Made by a program: the position numbers and the translations under genes. Below are positions 8,701 to 17,669 of a DNA stretch of 54,714 nt, piece by piece. Numbering within the stretch: position 1 is the stretch's first letter; the number at the start of each line of letters is the position of its first letter. The stretch comes from Hyphomicrobiales bacterium (GTDB lineage Bacteria; Pseudomonadota; Alphaproteobacteria; Rhizobiales; Beijerinckiaceae): contig JAPLOU010000052.1 in the NCBI GenBank assembly GCA_026400535.1, positions 1-54,714 of the forward strand. Reading direction: 5' to 3'. The notes beneath the pieces are model-generated. The model did no database searches and was not told where the DNA came from. It saw only the letters and a list, made by a program, of their open reading frames with translations.

Positions 8701-9646
8701 TCCGCATGCCTCCCGCCAGCGCCTCTAGCACGGCCATGCGGACGGCAACGCCCATCTCGACCTGCTCCTTGATCAGCGATTGAGCGCCGTCGGCAACATC
8801 GGTAGCGATTTCGACGCCGCGGTTCATGGGGCCGGGGTGCATCACCAGTGCGTCGGGCTTTGCGACGCTCAGCTTCTCCTGGTCGAGGCCGAAATAGCGG
8901 AAGTATTCCTTGGCCGAGGGGATGAACGAGCCGCTCATCCGCTCGCGCTGCAGGCGCAGCATCATGATGATGTCCGCGCCCTCAAGCCCCTTCTTCATAT
9001 CGGTGAAGATCGGCAGTCCGAGGCCTTCGAAGCCGGGCGGGATCAGGGTCGATGGCCCGATCAGCCTGACATGTGCCCCCAGCGCCGAGAGAAGGATGAT
9101 GTTGGAGCGCGCCACGCGCGAATGCAGGATGTCGCCGCAGATGGCGACCACCAGCCCCTCGATGCCGCCCTTGTTGCGGCGGATGGTCAGCGCGTCGAGC
9201 AGCGCCTGCGTCGGGTGCTCATGCGCGCCGTCGCCGGCGTTCACGACCGAGCAGTCGACCTTGCGCGACAGCAACTCCACCGCGCCCGCCGCATGGTGGC
9301 GCACGATGATGATGTCCGGGTGCATGGCGTTGAGCGTCGCTGCCGTGTCGATCAGGGTCTCGCCCTTCTTCACGGAGGAATTGCCGACGCTCATGTTCAT
9401 CACGTCCGCGCCGAGCCGCTTTCCCGCCAGCTCGAATGAGGCCTGCGTGCGTGTTGAGGACTCGAAGAACAGGTTGATCTGGGTGCGACCACGCAGACTT
9501 GAGGTCTTCTTCTCGACCTGGCGCGACAGCTCCACGTAGGAATCGGCCAGATCAAGCAGGCTGGTGATCTCAAGGCTGTTAAGCCCCTGGATGCCAAGCA
9601 GATGCTTGCGTGAGAAGGTCACGGGTGGGTGGCCGGAATATGTCAT
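8693..9646 (-). CDS. pyrB: Aspartate carbamoyltransferase catalytic subunit
   Basis: Catalyses carbamoyl phosphate plus L-aspartate to N-carbamoyl-aspartate, the committed step of pyrimidine synthesis. About 317 residues. The carbamoyl-phosphate motif [13 protein letters not shown] is present, as are [11 protein letters not shown] and HPGPMNRG. The ATG at 9646 gives the family-like start [18 protein letters not shown]; the frame runs open further upstream to 9739 without family similarity. It is followed by the inactive dihydroorotase homologue, as in many proteobacteria. No pyrI-type regulatory subunit is nearby. Confidence 0.95.
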   Translation of the reverse strand: MTYSGHPPVTFSRKHLLGIQGLNSLEITSLLDLADSYVELSRQVEKKTSSLRGRTQINLFFESSTRTQASFELAGKRLGADVMNMSVGNSSVKKGETLIDTAATLNAMHPDIIIVRHHAAGAVELLSRKVDCSVVNAGDGAHEHPTQALLDALTIRRNKGGIEGLVVAICGDILHSRVARSNIILLSALGAHVRLIGPSTLIPPGFEGLGLPIFTDMKKGLEGADIIMMLRLQRERMSGSFIPSAKEYFRYFGLDQEKLSVAKPDALVMHPGPMNRGVEIATDVADGAQSLIKEQVEMGVAVRMAVLEALAGGMRNG

Positions 9647-9732
9647 TGACGGTGGCTGGATAGGCCTGATGGGGGCGAGTCGCAAGCGGGGCATGCGGGC
9701 TGTCCCCAACGCCGACCGCCAAAGACACCAAT

Positions 9733-9815
9733 TCCTCATCCTGAGCCCAACGAAGGACGAGTGTTCAAGTTGCGGATCAGCGGGTTGCTATCCTTCGAAC
9801 GACAAGGAATGAGGA
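9733..9815. repeat. Palindromic intergenic repeat, long copy
   Basis: An 83-base interrupted palindrome upstream of pyrB. The outer arms TCCTCAT (9733-9739) and ATGAGGA (9809-9815) and the inner arms CGAAGGA (9751-9757) and TCCTTCG (9791-9797) are complementary. It starts with the same TCCTCATCCTGAGCCC core as the copy at 674. It lies between the divergent ends of pyrB and a small membrane protein gene. Confidence 0.75.
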
Positions 9816-9834
9816 TTTCGGGGGTAGAAGGCCC

Positions 9835-10140
9835 TCAGCGGCGCGCCCTGATCTTGATCGGCACAAGGTCTTCGATGCCCGGCCCGCCGCCGCGATCATC
9901 ATCGTCGTCACGCGACTTCCGGTTGAGCATGATCGCGGACCCCGCAACAACGCTTGAGGCGGTGATGATGCTGCCGGACAACAGGGCGATCAGCGCCACC
10001 AGTCCTTCGGGGTCACGCGAGATGAGTGCTCGCAGCCCGTAGGCATCCATCCACAACAGGCCGATCACGAACAGCACGCCGATGGCCGCCCCGCTCAGGA
10101 GGTTGACGACCAGGAGCCTGTGCAGGGGATCACGGGGCAT
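9835..10140 (-). CDS. Small hypothetical membrane protein
   Basis: Protein of 101 residues with two hydrophobic segments (about residues 8-30 and 45-68), then a strongly charged stretch RKSRDDDDDRGG and a C-terminus ending KIRARR. A GAAGGAGC-like ribosome site (revcomp of 10149-10156) precedes the ATG. I do not recognise a family, and nothing near it suggests a function. The 216 bases upstream, before topA, hold no other gene. Confidence 0.7.
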   Translation of the reverse strand: MPRDPLHRLLVVNLLSGAAIGVLFVIGLLWMDAYGLRALISRDPEGLVALIALLSGSIITASSVVAGSAIMLNRKSRDDDDDRGGGPGIEDLVPIKIRARR

Positions 10141-10356
10141 CGCTTGAAGCTCCTTCGAGAGTTGTCAGTGTAAGCGCTGAAGATGAACATTCAAGTAACG
10201 GGCCGTGCGCAGCCTGCGGTGAAGCGGCCTGTTCACGTTCAATTGACTTCTGATTGGCCTTGCACCAGTTTGCGGCCCGCCCGTAATCCGGGCACTCCGT
10301 TTGCGCCGCAAGCGCCGCCGGCTTGAATCCAGTTTGCAGGAAGTACGCATAACTCC

Positions 10357-12984
10357 ATGAAAGTGCTCGTTGTTGAGTCGCCCGCCAAGGCGAAGACGAT
10401 CAACAAGTATCTCGGCTCCGACTACCAGGTCGTGGCCTCGTTCGGGCATATCCGTGATCTGCCGCCCAAGGATGGGTCGGTCGATCCGGTCAAGGACTTC
10501 GCCATGCTCTGGGAGATGGAGGGGCGAGGCGCCAAGCAGCTTTCCGAAATCGCCAAGGCCGTGAAGGGCGCGGAACGCCTTATTCTCGCGACCGACCCGG
10601 ACAGGGAAGGCGAGGCCATTTCCTGGCATGTGCTGCAGGCGCTGCTGGAGAAGAAGGCGCTGAAGGGCATTCCGGTCGAGCGCGTCACCTTCAATGCCAT
10701 CACCAAGGAGAGCGTCACCGCCGCGCTGAAAGCTCCGCGCGAGATCGACGGTGCGCTGGTCGACGCCTATCTGGCCCGCCGGGCGCTGGATTATCTCGTC
10801 GGGTTCACGCTGTCGCCGGTGCTCTGGCGCAAGCTCCCGGGCGCAAAATCAGCCGGGCGCGTGCAGTCGGTGGCGCTGCGGCTCGTCTGCGACCGCGAGC
10901 GCGAGATCGAGGCCTTCCGGGCTCGCGAATACTGGACGATTGTGGCCGAGCTCGCCACGCTGCGCGGCCACCCATTCGAGGCGCGGCTGGTCGGCGCCGA
11001 TGGCAAGAAAATCAATCGCCTCGATGTCGGCACGGCCGACGAGGCCGCCGCCTTCAGGAAGGCGCTGGAAGCTGCGGCGTTCGAGATCGCCGGCATCGAG
11101 GCCAAGCCGGTCAAGCGCCACCCGTCTCCGCCGTTCCAGACCTCGTCCTTGCAGCAGGAAGCCTCGCGCAAGCTCGGTTTTGCGCCGGCCCGCACGATGC
11201 AGTTGGCGCAGCGCCTGTATGAAGGGGTTGACATCGGCGGCGAGACGGTTGGCCTCATCACCTATATGCGGACCGACGGCGTCGACATGGATGGCTCGGC
11301 GATCGCCGCAGCACGCCGCGTCATCGCCAAGGAGTTCGGCGCCGGCTACGTGCCCGACGTGCCACGCAAGTACACGACGAAGGCAAAGAACGCGCAGGAG
11401 GCCCACGAGGCCATCCGCCCGACCGACATGGGCCGTCTGCCGGCCTATGTCATACGCCAGCTCGAACCGGACCAGGCCAAGCTCTATGAGCTGATCTGGA
11501 TCCGCACCATCGCCAGCCAGATGGAGAGCGCCCAGCTGGAGCGCACCACCGTCGACATCACCGCCAAGGCCGGGGGGCGCATGCTTGATCTGCGCGCCAC
11601 GGGCCAGGTCGTGCTTTTTGACGGATTCCTCAAGGTCTATCAGGAAGGCCGCGACGACGAGGATGACGAGGAGAGCCGCCGCCTGCCGCAGATGACGACA
11701 GCCGAGACCCTGCGCGCCAAGGAAATCAAGGCGACCCAGAGCTTTACCGAGCCCCCGCCGCGCTTCTCAGAGGCCAGCCTGGTGAAGCGCATGGAAGAGC
11801 TCGGCATTGGCCGGCCCTCCACCTATGCCTCGATCCTGCAGGTGCTACGCGACCGCGAATACGTCAGCATCGACAAGAAGCGCCTTGTGCCGAACGACAC
11901 CGGCCGGGTGCTGTCGTCCTTCCTCGAAAGCTTCTTCGCGCGCTACGTGGAGTATGACTTCACCGCGAGCCTTGAAAACGATCTTGACCGGATTTCCAAC
12001 CACGAGGTGGACTGGAAGCAGATCATGCGCGCTTTCTGGGAGGAGTTCTCGAAGGCCATCGCGGGCGCCAAGGATCTGCGCACCGGCGAGGTCATCGACA
12101 AGCTTGACGAGGCGCTGGGGCCGCATCTGTTCCCGGCGCGCGCCGACGGTTCCGATCCGCGCCTGTGCAAAGCGTGCGGCACAGGCCGGCTCGGCTTGCG
12201 TTTTTCCAAGACCGGCGGCTTCATCGGCTGCTCGAACTATCCCGAATGCCGCTACACGCGGCCCATGGCCGCTCCCTCGGCCGATGGCGAGGCAAGCGGC
12301 GAGGGCGGCGGCCCGCCGGGCGTCAGGATTCTTGGCAAGGATCCTGTCACCGGCGTCGATGTCACGGTCAGGGATGGCCGTTTCGGACATTACGTGCAGC
12401 TTGGCGAAGGCGAGAAGCCCAAACGCCAGACGCTTCCCAAGGGTGTATCACCGGCGACCATCGGTCTTGACCGGGCGCTCGTGCTCCTGTCACTGCCGCG
12501 TGAAGTGGCGAGGCACCCCGAAACCGGCGAGCCGATCCTCGCCAGTATCGGGCGCTTTGGCCCTTATGTGCAGCATGGCAAGACCTACGCTAACATCGGC
12601 AAGGATGACGACATCCTCGAGATCGGCGCCAACCGGGCCATCGATTTGATCGTGGCGAAGGAAAGCGGGACAGGGGGTGGCCGCCGCTTCGGCGGCGCGC
12701 CGGCAGGCCGTGCGCTGGGCGAGTACCCCGATGGCGGTGTCATCACCGTGCGCGGAGGGCGTTATGGCGCCTACGTCAACTGGGACAAGGTGAACGCGAC
12801 CTTGCCCAAGACCCTCACTGAAGCGGGCGTCACGCTCGAACAGGCCATCGATCTGATCCGCGCCAAGATCGCCAGCGGGCCTCCGGTGAAAAGCGGCAAG
12901 AAGCCCACGAAGGCCAAGGCCGCTGCGAAACCTGCCGCGAAGGCGAAAGCATCTGCAAGGAAGGCGGCTGCGGAGAAGGCCTGA
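10357..12984 (+). CDS. topA: DNA topoisomerase I
   Basis: Type IA topoisomerase of 875 residues that relaxes negative supercoils. The Toprim domain starts MKVLVVESPAKAKTI and carries the acidic ATDPDREGE motif (about residues 78-86). The catalytic Tyr303 is in GLITYMRTDG. One clear four-Cys zinc finger lies at about 604-632 (CKAC...CSNYPEC), followed by repeat-like topoisomerase C-terminal segments (GRFGHYVQ, GRFGPYVQ, GRYGAYVN) and a Lys/Ala tail. In many alphaproteobacteria dprA lies just upstream; here it does not. Confidence 0.97.
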   Translation: MKVLVVESPAKAKTINKYLGSDYQVVASFGHIRDLPPKDGSVDPVKDFAMLWEMEGRGAKQLSEIAKAVKGAERLILATDPDREGEAISWHVLQALLEKKALKGIPVERVTFNAITKESVTAALKAPREIDGALVDAYLARRALDYLVGFTLSPVLWRKLPGAKSAGRVQSVALRLVCDREREIEAFRAREYWTIVAELATLRGHPFEARLVGADGKKINRLDVGTADEAAAFRKALEAAAFEIAGIEAKPVKRHPSPPFQTSSLQQEASRKLGFAPARTMQLAQRLYEGVDIGGETVGLITYMRTDGVDMDGSAIAAARRVIAKEFGAGYVPDVPRKYTTKAKNAQEAHEAIRPTDMGRLPAYVIRQLEPDQAKLYELIWIRTIASQMESAQLERTTVDITAKAGGRMLDLRATGQVVLFDGFLKVYQEGRDDEDDEESRRLPQMTTAETLRAKEIKATQSFTEPPPRFSEASLVKRMEELGIGRPSTYASILQVLRDREYVSIDKKRLVPNDTGRVLSSFLESFFARYVEYDFTASLENDLDRISNHEVDWKQIMRAFWEEFSKAIAGAKDLRTGEVIDKLDEALGPHLFPARADGSDPRLCKACGTGRLGLRFSKTGGFIGCSNYPECRYTRPMAAPSADGEASGEGGGPPGVRILGKDPVTGVDVTVRDGRFGHYVQLGEGEKPKRQTLPKGVSPATIGLDRALVLLSLPREVARHPETGEPILASIGRFGPYVQHGKTYANIGKDDDILEIGANRAIDLIVAKESGTGGGRRFGGAPAGRALGEYPDGGVITVRGGRYGAYVNWDKVNATLPKTLTEAGVTLEQAIDLIRAKIASGPPVKSGKKPTKAKAAAKPAAKAKASARKAAAEKA

Positions 12985-13121
12985 TGTCCCGGCGTGCTGG
13001 GCTGTCGTTTGATCTTGCATGCGCGCAAGGATTGGCCTGCAGCACCTTGCGTGAAATGAAGGGTCCGGGCGCCTATGTAAACGTCAACGCTGCCGAACCG
13101 GCCAGCAAGGGGATGACGCCC

Positions 13122-14075
13122 ATGAACCTCACCGGACTTCACCACGTCACCGCCATCTGTGCTGACGCTGTCGGCAACCATCGCTTCTACACGCAGGTGT
13201 TGGGCATGCGCATGGTCAAGCGCACCGTCAATCAGGACGACACCTCTGCCTATCACCTGTTCTATGGCGATGGCCGCGCCACGCCGGGCAGCGACATCAC
13301 CTTCTTCCAGTGGCCCGTGCCGCCTGCGAAGCGCGGCACGCGCTCGATCATCCGCACCGGCCTGCGGGTCACGGGGAAGGCAACGCTTGATTGGTGGGTG
13401 CAGCGGCTCGATGCGGCTGGCGTGCAGCATGGCGGCATCCTCGAGCGCAACGGTCGACTCAGCCTCGACTTTGAGGACCCCGAAGGTCAGCGCCTGTCGC
13501 TGGTCGACGATGGCGGGGTGGGCGAAGGGGAGATCTGGGAGCGCAGCCCGGTGCCGGCCGAACACCAGATCAGGGGCCTTGGCCCACTGACGCTGAGCGT
13601 CGCGGACCTCAAGCCAGCCGACATGGTCCTGCAGCAGCTTCTCGGCCTCACGCCAGCCGGCTCGTTCCATGATGCTCGGCTGGCCGATGGCGCTGTGCAG
13701 GTCTATGCGATCGGGCAGGGTGGCCCGTCGGCTGAGCTGCACCTGGCGGTCGAGCCGCACAAGCCCGCCGCAATGGAGGGCGCCGGCGCAGTCCATCACG
13801 TCGCGTTGCGCATCCCCACCTTCGAGGCCTACGACGCATGGGCGCAGCGTCTCGCCGCGGCGCGCTATCCCAACAGCGGCCCGGTTGACCGCTACTATTT
13901 CCGCAGCCTGTACTTCCGCGAGCCGAACGGCATCCTGTTCGAACTCGCAACGGATGGGCCAGGTTTTGATGTCGACGAGCCGATGGCGACGCTAGGCGAG
14001 AAGCTTGCGCTGCCGCCTTTCCTCGAGTCCCGTCGCCACAGCATCGAGAAGGGTCTGAAACCACTCACGGGCTGA
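13122..14075 (+). CDS. VOC family ring-cleaving dioxygenase
   Basis: Protein of 317 residues with two vicinal-oxygen-chelate halves. It resembles the LinE/PcpA/MhqO type of ring-cleaving dioxygenases, which open hydroquinone-like rings using Fe(II). Candidate metal ligands are the His in GLHHVTAI near the N-terminus, the His in VHHVALR, and the Glu in GILFELATDG. The ATG at 13122 has AAGGGG nine bases upstream; an ATG at 13113 is too close to it. The open frame extends back to 12984, where it touches topA, but that part has no family similarity. The substrate is unknown. Confidence 0.85.
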   Translation: MNLTGLHHVTAICADAVGNHRFYTQVLGMRMVKRTVNQDDTSAYHLFYGDGRATPGSDITFFQWPVPPAKRGTRSIIRTGLRVTGKATLDWWVQRLDAAGVQHGGILERNGRLSLDFEDPEGQRLSLVDDGGVGEGEIWERSPVPAEHQIRGLGPLTLSVADLKPADMVLQQLLGLTPAGSFHDARLADGAVQVYAIGQGGPSAELHLAVEPHKPAAMEGAGAVHHVALRIPTFEAYDAWAQRLAAARYPNSGPVDRYYFRSLYFREPNGILFELATDGPGFDVDEPMATLGEKLALPPFLESRRHSIEKGLKPLTG

Positions 14076-14110
14076 CGGCTCCCGGGTTTCCGGAACGGCG
14101 CTCCGCGCCT

Positions 14111-14143
14111 GCCGCAGTTGCCGTGCGCGGCAAGCGGCGGCAG
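14111..14143. terminator. Strong hairpin between the dioxygenase and formaldehyde dehydrogenase genes
   Basis: The inner stem TTGCCG (14118-14123) pairs with CGGCAA (14128-14133) around a TGCG loop. It extends outward by GCCGC (14111-14115) with GCGGC (14134-14138), with AG bulged. There is no T-tract, so it may be a weak or Rho-assisted terminator, or a leader structure of the downstream gene. Confidence 0.4.
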
Positions 14144-14172
14144 TATGGACAGGCTGAAACCCGGAGCCCTTC

Positions 14173-15297
14173 ATGAAATCGCGTGCCGCCGTCGCCTGGG
14201 AGGCCAAAAAGCCTCTCACCATCGAAACCATTGAGATCGCCGGGCCGAAACCCGGCGAGGTGCTGGTCGAAGTCATGGCGACGGGTGTCTGCCACACCGA
14301 CGCCTATACGCTGTCAGGGCTCGATTCTGAGGGCAAGTTTCCGGCCATCCTCGGGCATGAAGGCGCAGGCATCGTGCGCGAAGTTGGCGCAGGCGTGACC
14401 ACTCTCAAGGCGGGCGATCACGTGATACCGCTGTACACGCCGGAATGCCGCGCCTGCAAAACCTGTCTTTCGCAGCGTTCGAACCTGTGCACCGCGATCC
14501 GCGCCACGCAAGGGCAGGGCCTGATGCCAGACGGCTCGAGCCGTTTCAGTTGCGATGATGCGGGAACCCGCAAGGACGTGTTCCACTACATGGGCTGCTC
14601 GACCTTCTCGAATTTCACGGTGTTGCCGGAGATCGCGCTGGCGAGGGTCCGCGAGGACGCGCCCTTCGACAAGATCTGCTACATCGGCTGCGGCGTCACC
14701 ACGGGCATCGGCGCCGTGATCTACACCGCCAAGGTCTGGCCCGGCGCCAATGTCGTTGTGTTCGGTCTGGGCGGGATCGGCCTCAACGTCATTCAGGGTG
14801 CCCGCATGGTTGGTGCCGACAAGATTATCGGCGTCGACCTGAACCCCGCCAAGGCGGACATGGCCAGAAAGTTCGGCATGACGCATTTCGTCAACCCCGA
14901 TGAGGTTGGCCGCGACAAGGTCGTGCAGGCCATCGTCGATCTGACGGGTGGCGGCGCGGATTTCTCCTTCGAGTGCATCGGCAATGTCCTTACCATGCGC
15001 CAGGCGCTCGAATGCTGCCATCGCGGCTGGGGCGAAAGTATCATCATCGGCGTGGCGCCCTCGGGCACGGAGATCGCGACGCGCCCGTTCCAGCTCGTGA
15101 CCGGCCGCGTCTGGAAGGGCTCGGCTTTCGGCGGCGCGCGGGGGCGCACCGACGTGCCGAAGATCGTCGACTGGTACATGGAGGGAAAGATCAACATCGA
15201 TGATCTGATCACCCACACCATGCCGCTCAAGCAGATCAACACCGCCTTCGATCTCATGCATGGGGGCAAGTCGATCCGGAGCGTGGTCACCTTCTGA
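14173..15297 (+). CDS. frmA: S-(hydroxymethyl)glutathione dehydrogenase / class III alcohol dehydrogenase
   Basis: Oxidises S-hydroxymethylglutathione (the formaldehyde-glutathione adduct) with NAD+, detoxifying formaldehyde; the family also reduces S-nitrosoglutathione. 374 residues, normal for class III. The catalytic zinc ligands are Cys40 in ATGVCHTD, His62 in GHEGAG and the later Cys in YIGCGVTTG. The structural zinc cysteines are 92, 95, 98 and 106. The NAD-binding motif is VFGLGGIGLN. GGAG at 14163-14166 is the ribosome site. No S-formylglutathione hydrolase gene follows; a DUF2189 membrane protein does. The symbol adhC is also used for this family. Confidence 0.95.
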   Translation: MKSRAAVAWEAKKPLTIETIEIAGPKPGEVLVEVMATGVCHTDAYTLSGLDSEGKFPAILGHEGAGIVREVGAGVTTLKAGDHVIPLYTPECRACKTCLSQRSNLCTAIRATQGQGLMPDGSSRFSCDDAGTRKDVFHYMGCSTFSNFTVLPEIALARVREDAPFDKICYIGCGVTTGIGAVIYTAKVWPGANVVVFGLGGIGLNVIQGARMVGADKIIGVDLNPAKADMARKFGMTHFVNPDEVGRDKVVQAIVDLTGGGADFSFECIGNVLTMRQALECCHRGWGESIIIGVAPSGTEIATRPFQLVTGRVWKGSAFGGARGRTDVPKIVDWYMEGKINIDDLITHTMPLKQINTAFDLMHGGKSIRSVVTF

Positions 15298-15379
15298 CAT
15301 GCGATCAGCGCGAGCCGTCGGCGGGGCATGTTTGATATCTGTCAATGCGCGCGCCGGCGCTGCACGGCATCCTGCCCCG

Positions 15380-16210
15380 ATGAGCGAGACAGGTCAGACA
15401 GCCGCACCGCAACGTCCCGCCGACCCGGTGATCCGGACGGTCACGTGGGCGGATGTCGTCGACGCCTTGGCGGCCGGTCTGCGCGACTTCGCGGCAGCCC
15501 CGCAATATGGCCTGTTCTTCGGCGCAATCTATGCGCTTGGCGGGCTCGCCATCTTTGGCAGCCTGTTCTGGTTTGAGCTTGTGTATCTGGCCTATCCGCT
15601 AGCGGCGGGCTTCGTGCTGGTCGGCCCCTTCGCGGCAGCGGGCCTCTACGACGTCAGCCGCCGCAGGGAAAGGGGCGAGCCGCTCTCCTTCCGCGCGGTC
15701 CTCGGCTCGGTCTGGGCGCAGCGCCGGCGCGAAATGGTCTGGATGTCCTTCGTCGCGGTTTTCCTGATGATCATCTGGCTCTATCAGGTGCGCCTTCTGG
15801 TAGCCCTGTTCCTCGGCCTGCGCTCGTTCAGTACGCTGGGCGAGTTCCTCGGTGTGCTGGTCACCACTCCGGAGGGCCTGACCTTTCTGGCCATCGGCCA
15901 TATTGTGGGTGCGATCCTGTCGGCCATCGCCTTCACGCTGACGGTGGTGTCCTTCCCACTGTTGGTTGACCGCGACCTTGATTTCATCACCGCGATCATC
16001 ACCAGCTTCCGCGCCGTCGCCCACAATCCGGTCGTGATGCTGGGCTGGGGGCTGTGTGTCGTGGTGCTCATGATCGCGGCGATCGTGCCGCTGTTCTGCG
16101 GTCTTGTGGTGGTTCTGCCCGTGCTCGGTCATGCCACCTGGCACATCTATCGCCGTGTGGTCGCTCCTGGCCAGGACCCGTCGGCCTCCCTGCCGCCGAT
16201 TGCATCCTGA
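15380..16210 (+). CDS. DUF2189 domain-containing membrane protein
   Basis: Protein of about 276 residues with a soluble N-terminus (VIRTVTWADVVDALAAGLRD) typical of DUF2189, then about six hydrophobic segments. The function is unknown. The ATG at 15380 gives MSETGQTAAP; upstream in-frame sequence overlaps the formaldehyde dehydrogenase gene and is not supported. Same direction as its neighbours. Confidence 0.83.
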   Translation: MSETGQTAAPQRPADPVIRTVTWADVVDALAAGLRDFAAAPQYGLFFGAIYALGGLAIFGSLFWFELVYLAYPLAAGFVLVGPFAAAGLYDVSRRRERGEPLSFRAVLGSVWAQRRREMVWMSFVAVFLMIIWLYQVRLLVALFLGLRSFSTLGEFLGVLVTTPEGLTFLAIGHIVGAILSAIAFTLTVVSFPLLVDRDLDFITAIITSFRAVAHNPVVMLGWGLCVVVLMIAAIVPLFCGLVVVLPVLGHATWHIYRRVVAPGQDPSASLPPIAS

Positions 16211-16276
16211 GGCCCGCGCCTCTAGATTGATTCCGGGCTGCGCGTAGCACGCTCATGCCATCCCCGGAGCCTTGCC

Positions 16277-16879
16277 TTGCCCGCCGCTTACGGATTTCAC
16301 GTTATCCTGGCCTTTGTCGCCGGCTATCTGCTTGGCTCGATTCCGTTCGGTATCATCATCATGCGGCTTGGCGGCGGGCCTGATCCGCGCACGATCGGCT
16401 CTGGCAACATCGGCGCCACCAACGTGCTGCGCTCGGGCAACAAGAAACTGGCAGCCCTGACCTTGCTGGGCGATGCGCTCAAGGGCACGGTCGCGGTGCT
16501 GGTCGGTTGGTGGCTTGGCGGCGAGGGCACAGCGCTGGCCGCAGGCTTCGGTGCCTTCATCGGCCACCTGTTCCCGGTCTGGCTCGGTTTCAAGGGCGGC
16601 AAGGGCGTGGCCACGTTTCTGGGCGTTGCGCTAGCCTTGCAGCCTCTTGGCGCCCTTGTCTTTGCTGCGAGCTGGCTGATCACGGCCAAGGTCTCGAGGT
16701 ATTCGTCACTGTCGGCACTGGTCGCCACGGTGGCGACGCCGCTGGCCCTGTGGGCGCTGGGCCAAGGCCGCATGGCCGCTCTGATGGCTGTTTTGGCGGC
16801 CTTGCTCTGGTTCATGCACCGGCAGAACATCCAGCGCCTGCTTGCGGGTACCGAAGGCAAGATCGGTCAGAGGAGCTGA
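16277..16879 (+). CDS. plsY: Acyl-phosphate glycerol-3-phosphate acyltransferase
   Basis: Transfers an acyl group from acyl-phosphate to glycerol-3-phosphate, the first acylation of phospholipid synthesis, in the inner membrane. 200 residues with several membrane segments. The PlsY motifs are present: GSIPFG near the N-terminus, [12 protein letters not shown], and [18 protein letters not shown]. The start is TTG at 16277 with GGAG at 16266-16269. In related genomes plsY is followed by dprA and topA; here it is followed by decayed sequence. Confidence 0.94.
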   Translation: MPAAYGFHVILAFVAGYLLGSIPFGIIIMRLGGGPDPRTIGSGNIGATNVLRSGNKKLAALTLLGDALKGTVAVLVGWWLGGEGTALAAGFGAFIGHLFPVWLGFKGGKGVATFLGVALALQPLGALVFAASWLITAKVSRYSSLSALVATVATPLALWALGQGRMAALMAVLAALLWFMHRQNIQRLLAGTEGKIGQRS

Positions 16880-17053
16880 GGGGCAGCCAGGAGCCGGGCC
16901 GTGTCTCGCCCGCCTGGAGAGGACGCGCCAGAGGACCTGGGCTGGCTTCTGGCCGGGCAGCCCTCGGTCTAGCCTTTGCGGGATGGCGTGAATGATCGTG
17001 ATGTCGCCGGCGCTCCAGTGGCGCATGTTCAGACGGGCGACGCGTCCGAATGA

Positions 17054-17230
17054 CCGGTCAGGCCCGTGCGCGAGGTCTTGCTCGACCTGCTTGACGAGTT
17101 GGTTCTTGGGATTGACGATCTGAAGCGCCACAGCGCGCTGGGTGGCCGCGTGGTGCTGAGTGAACGCGTCGAGCTTGAAATGGACGGGCTTGTCAGGCGG
17201 GAGGAGGCCGGTGGTTACGCCAGGGTCTGA
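17054..17230 (+). pseudogene. Possible 3' remnant of dprA
   Basis: A short open stretch (in-frame stop at 17051-17053, end at 17228-17230) encodes LLDLLDELVLGIDDLKRHSA and ends ELEMDGLVRREEAGGYARV. This resembles the C-terminal winged-helix segment of DprA (pattern IDDLIR.SGL...ELELAGR.ER..GG). Its position directly after plsY is where dprA normally sits in Hyphomicrobiales. No intact DprA Rossmann domain (GSR/GxGxD motifs) is visible in 16880-17053. The identification rests on a weak, short match plus synteny. Confidence 0.35.
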
Positions 17231-17669
17231 TCGGGATCGGAGTTGGTCAGCGGCGTTGCGGCATGCAACTGCAGTCCGAGCCTGTTGGCGCTTTCGCGCG
17301 CCTCGGCCGCCGCCATATCGAGGACACAGGACAACATCCGGGTTCGGATTTCGACGCCATGCGGTCCAGCTCGGCGTTCATGTGCCCGCTCTAGGCTGCA
17401 ACCTCTAGGCGCAACAGCTCCGATGGATCGTGCGGGCTGTTCCAGCCCGGTTCCGCCTCGACATGATAGGTCATTCCCAGATGAAACAGGTCGGAAAGAG
17501 CGCCCCGCTCCGTGATCTCGTCCAGATAGGAAGCCTTGTCGCGAGGTGGCATTCCTTATGACATGCGCAGTGCTCCACCAAACAGGGTCAGGCATGTCAC
17601 AACCTAAGTTTGTAATTTCTGCCGAAATGTGAAGTTCAATACCTATTTGGTCGCAGACCGTCGTTGTCC
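17231..17669. other. Degenerate intergenic stretch with a 53-codon minus-strand ORF
   Basis: No confident gene in about 440 bases. On the minus strand, 17552 down to 17391 reads ATG to TAG. Its protein has plausible composition, including DEITERGALSDLFHLGMTYH. After the TAG, an ATG at 17381 reads MNAELDRMASKSE; the next frame continues MLSCVLDMAAAEARESANRL to a stop at 17215. This looks like a small gene broken by a stop and a frameshift, or chance. I do not recognise it. Confidence 0.3.

Noticed and set aside
12984..13121. Extended N-terminus of the VOC dioxygenase starting at the topA stop
   Set aside because: No family similarity, and a good ribosome site precedes the internal ATG at 13122.
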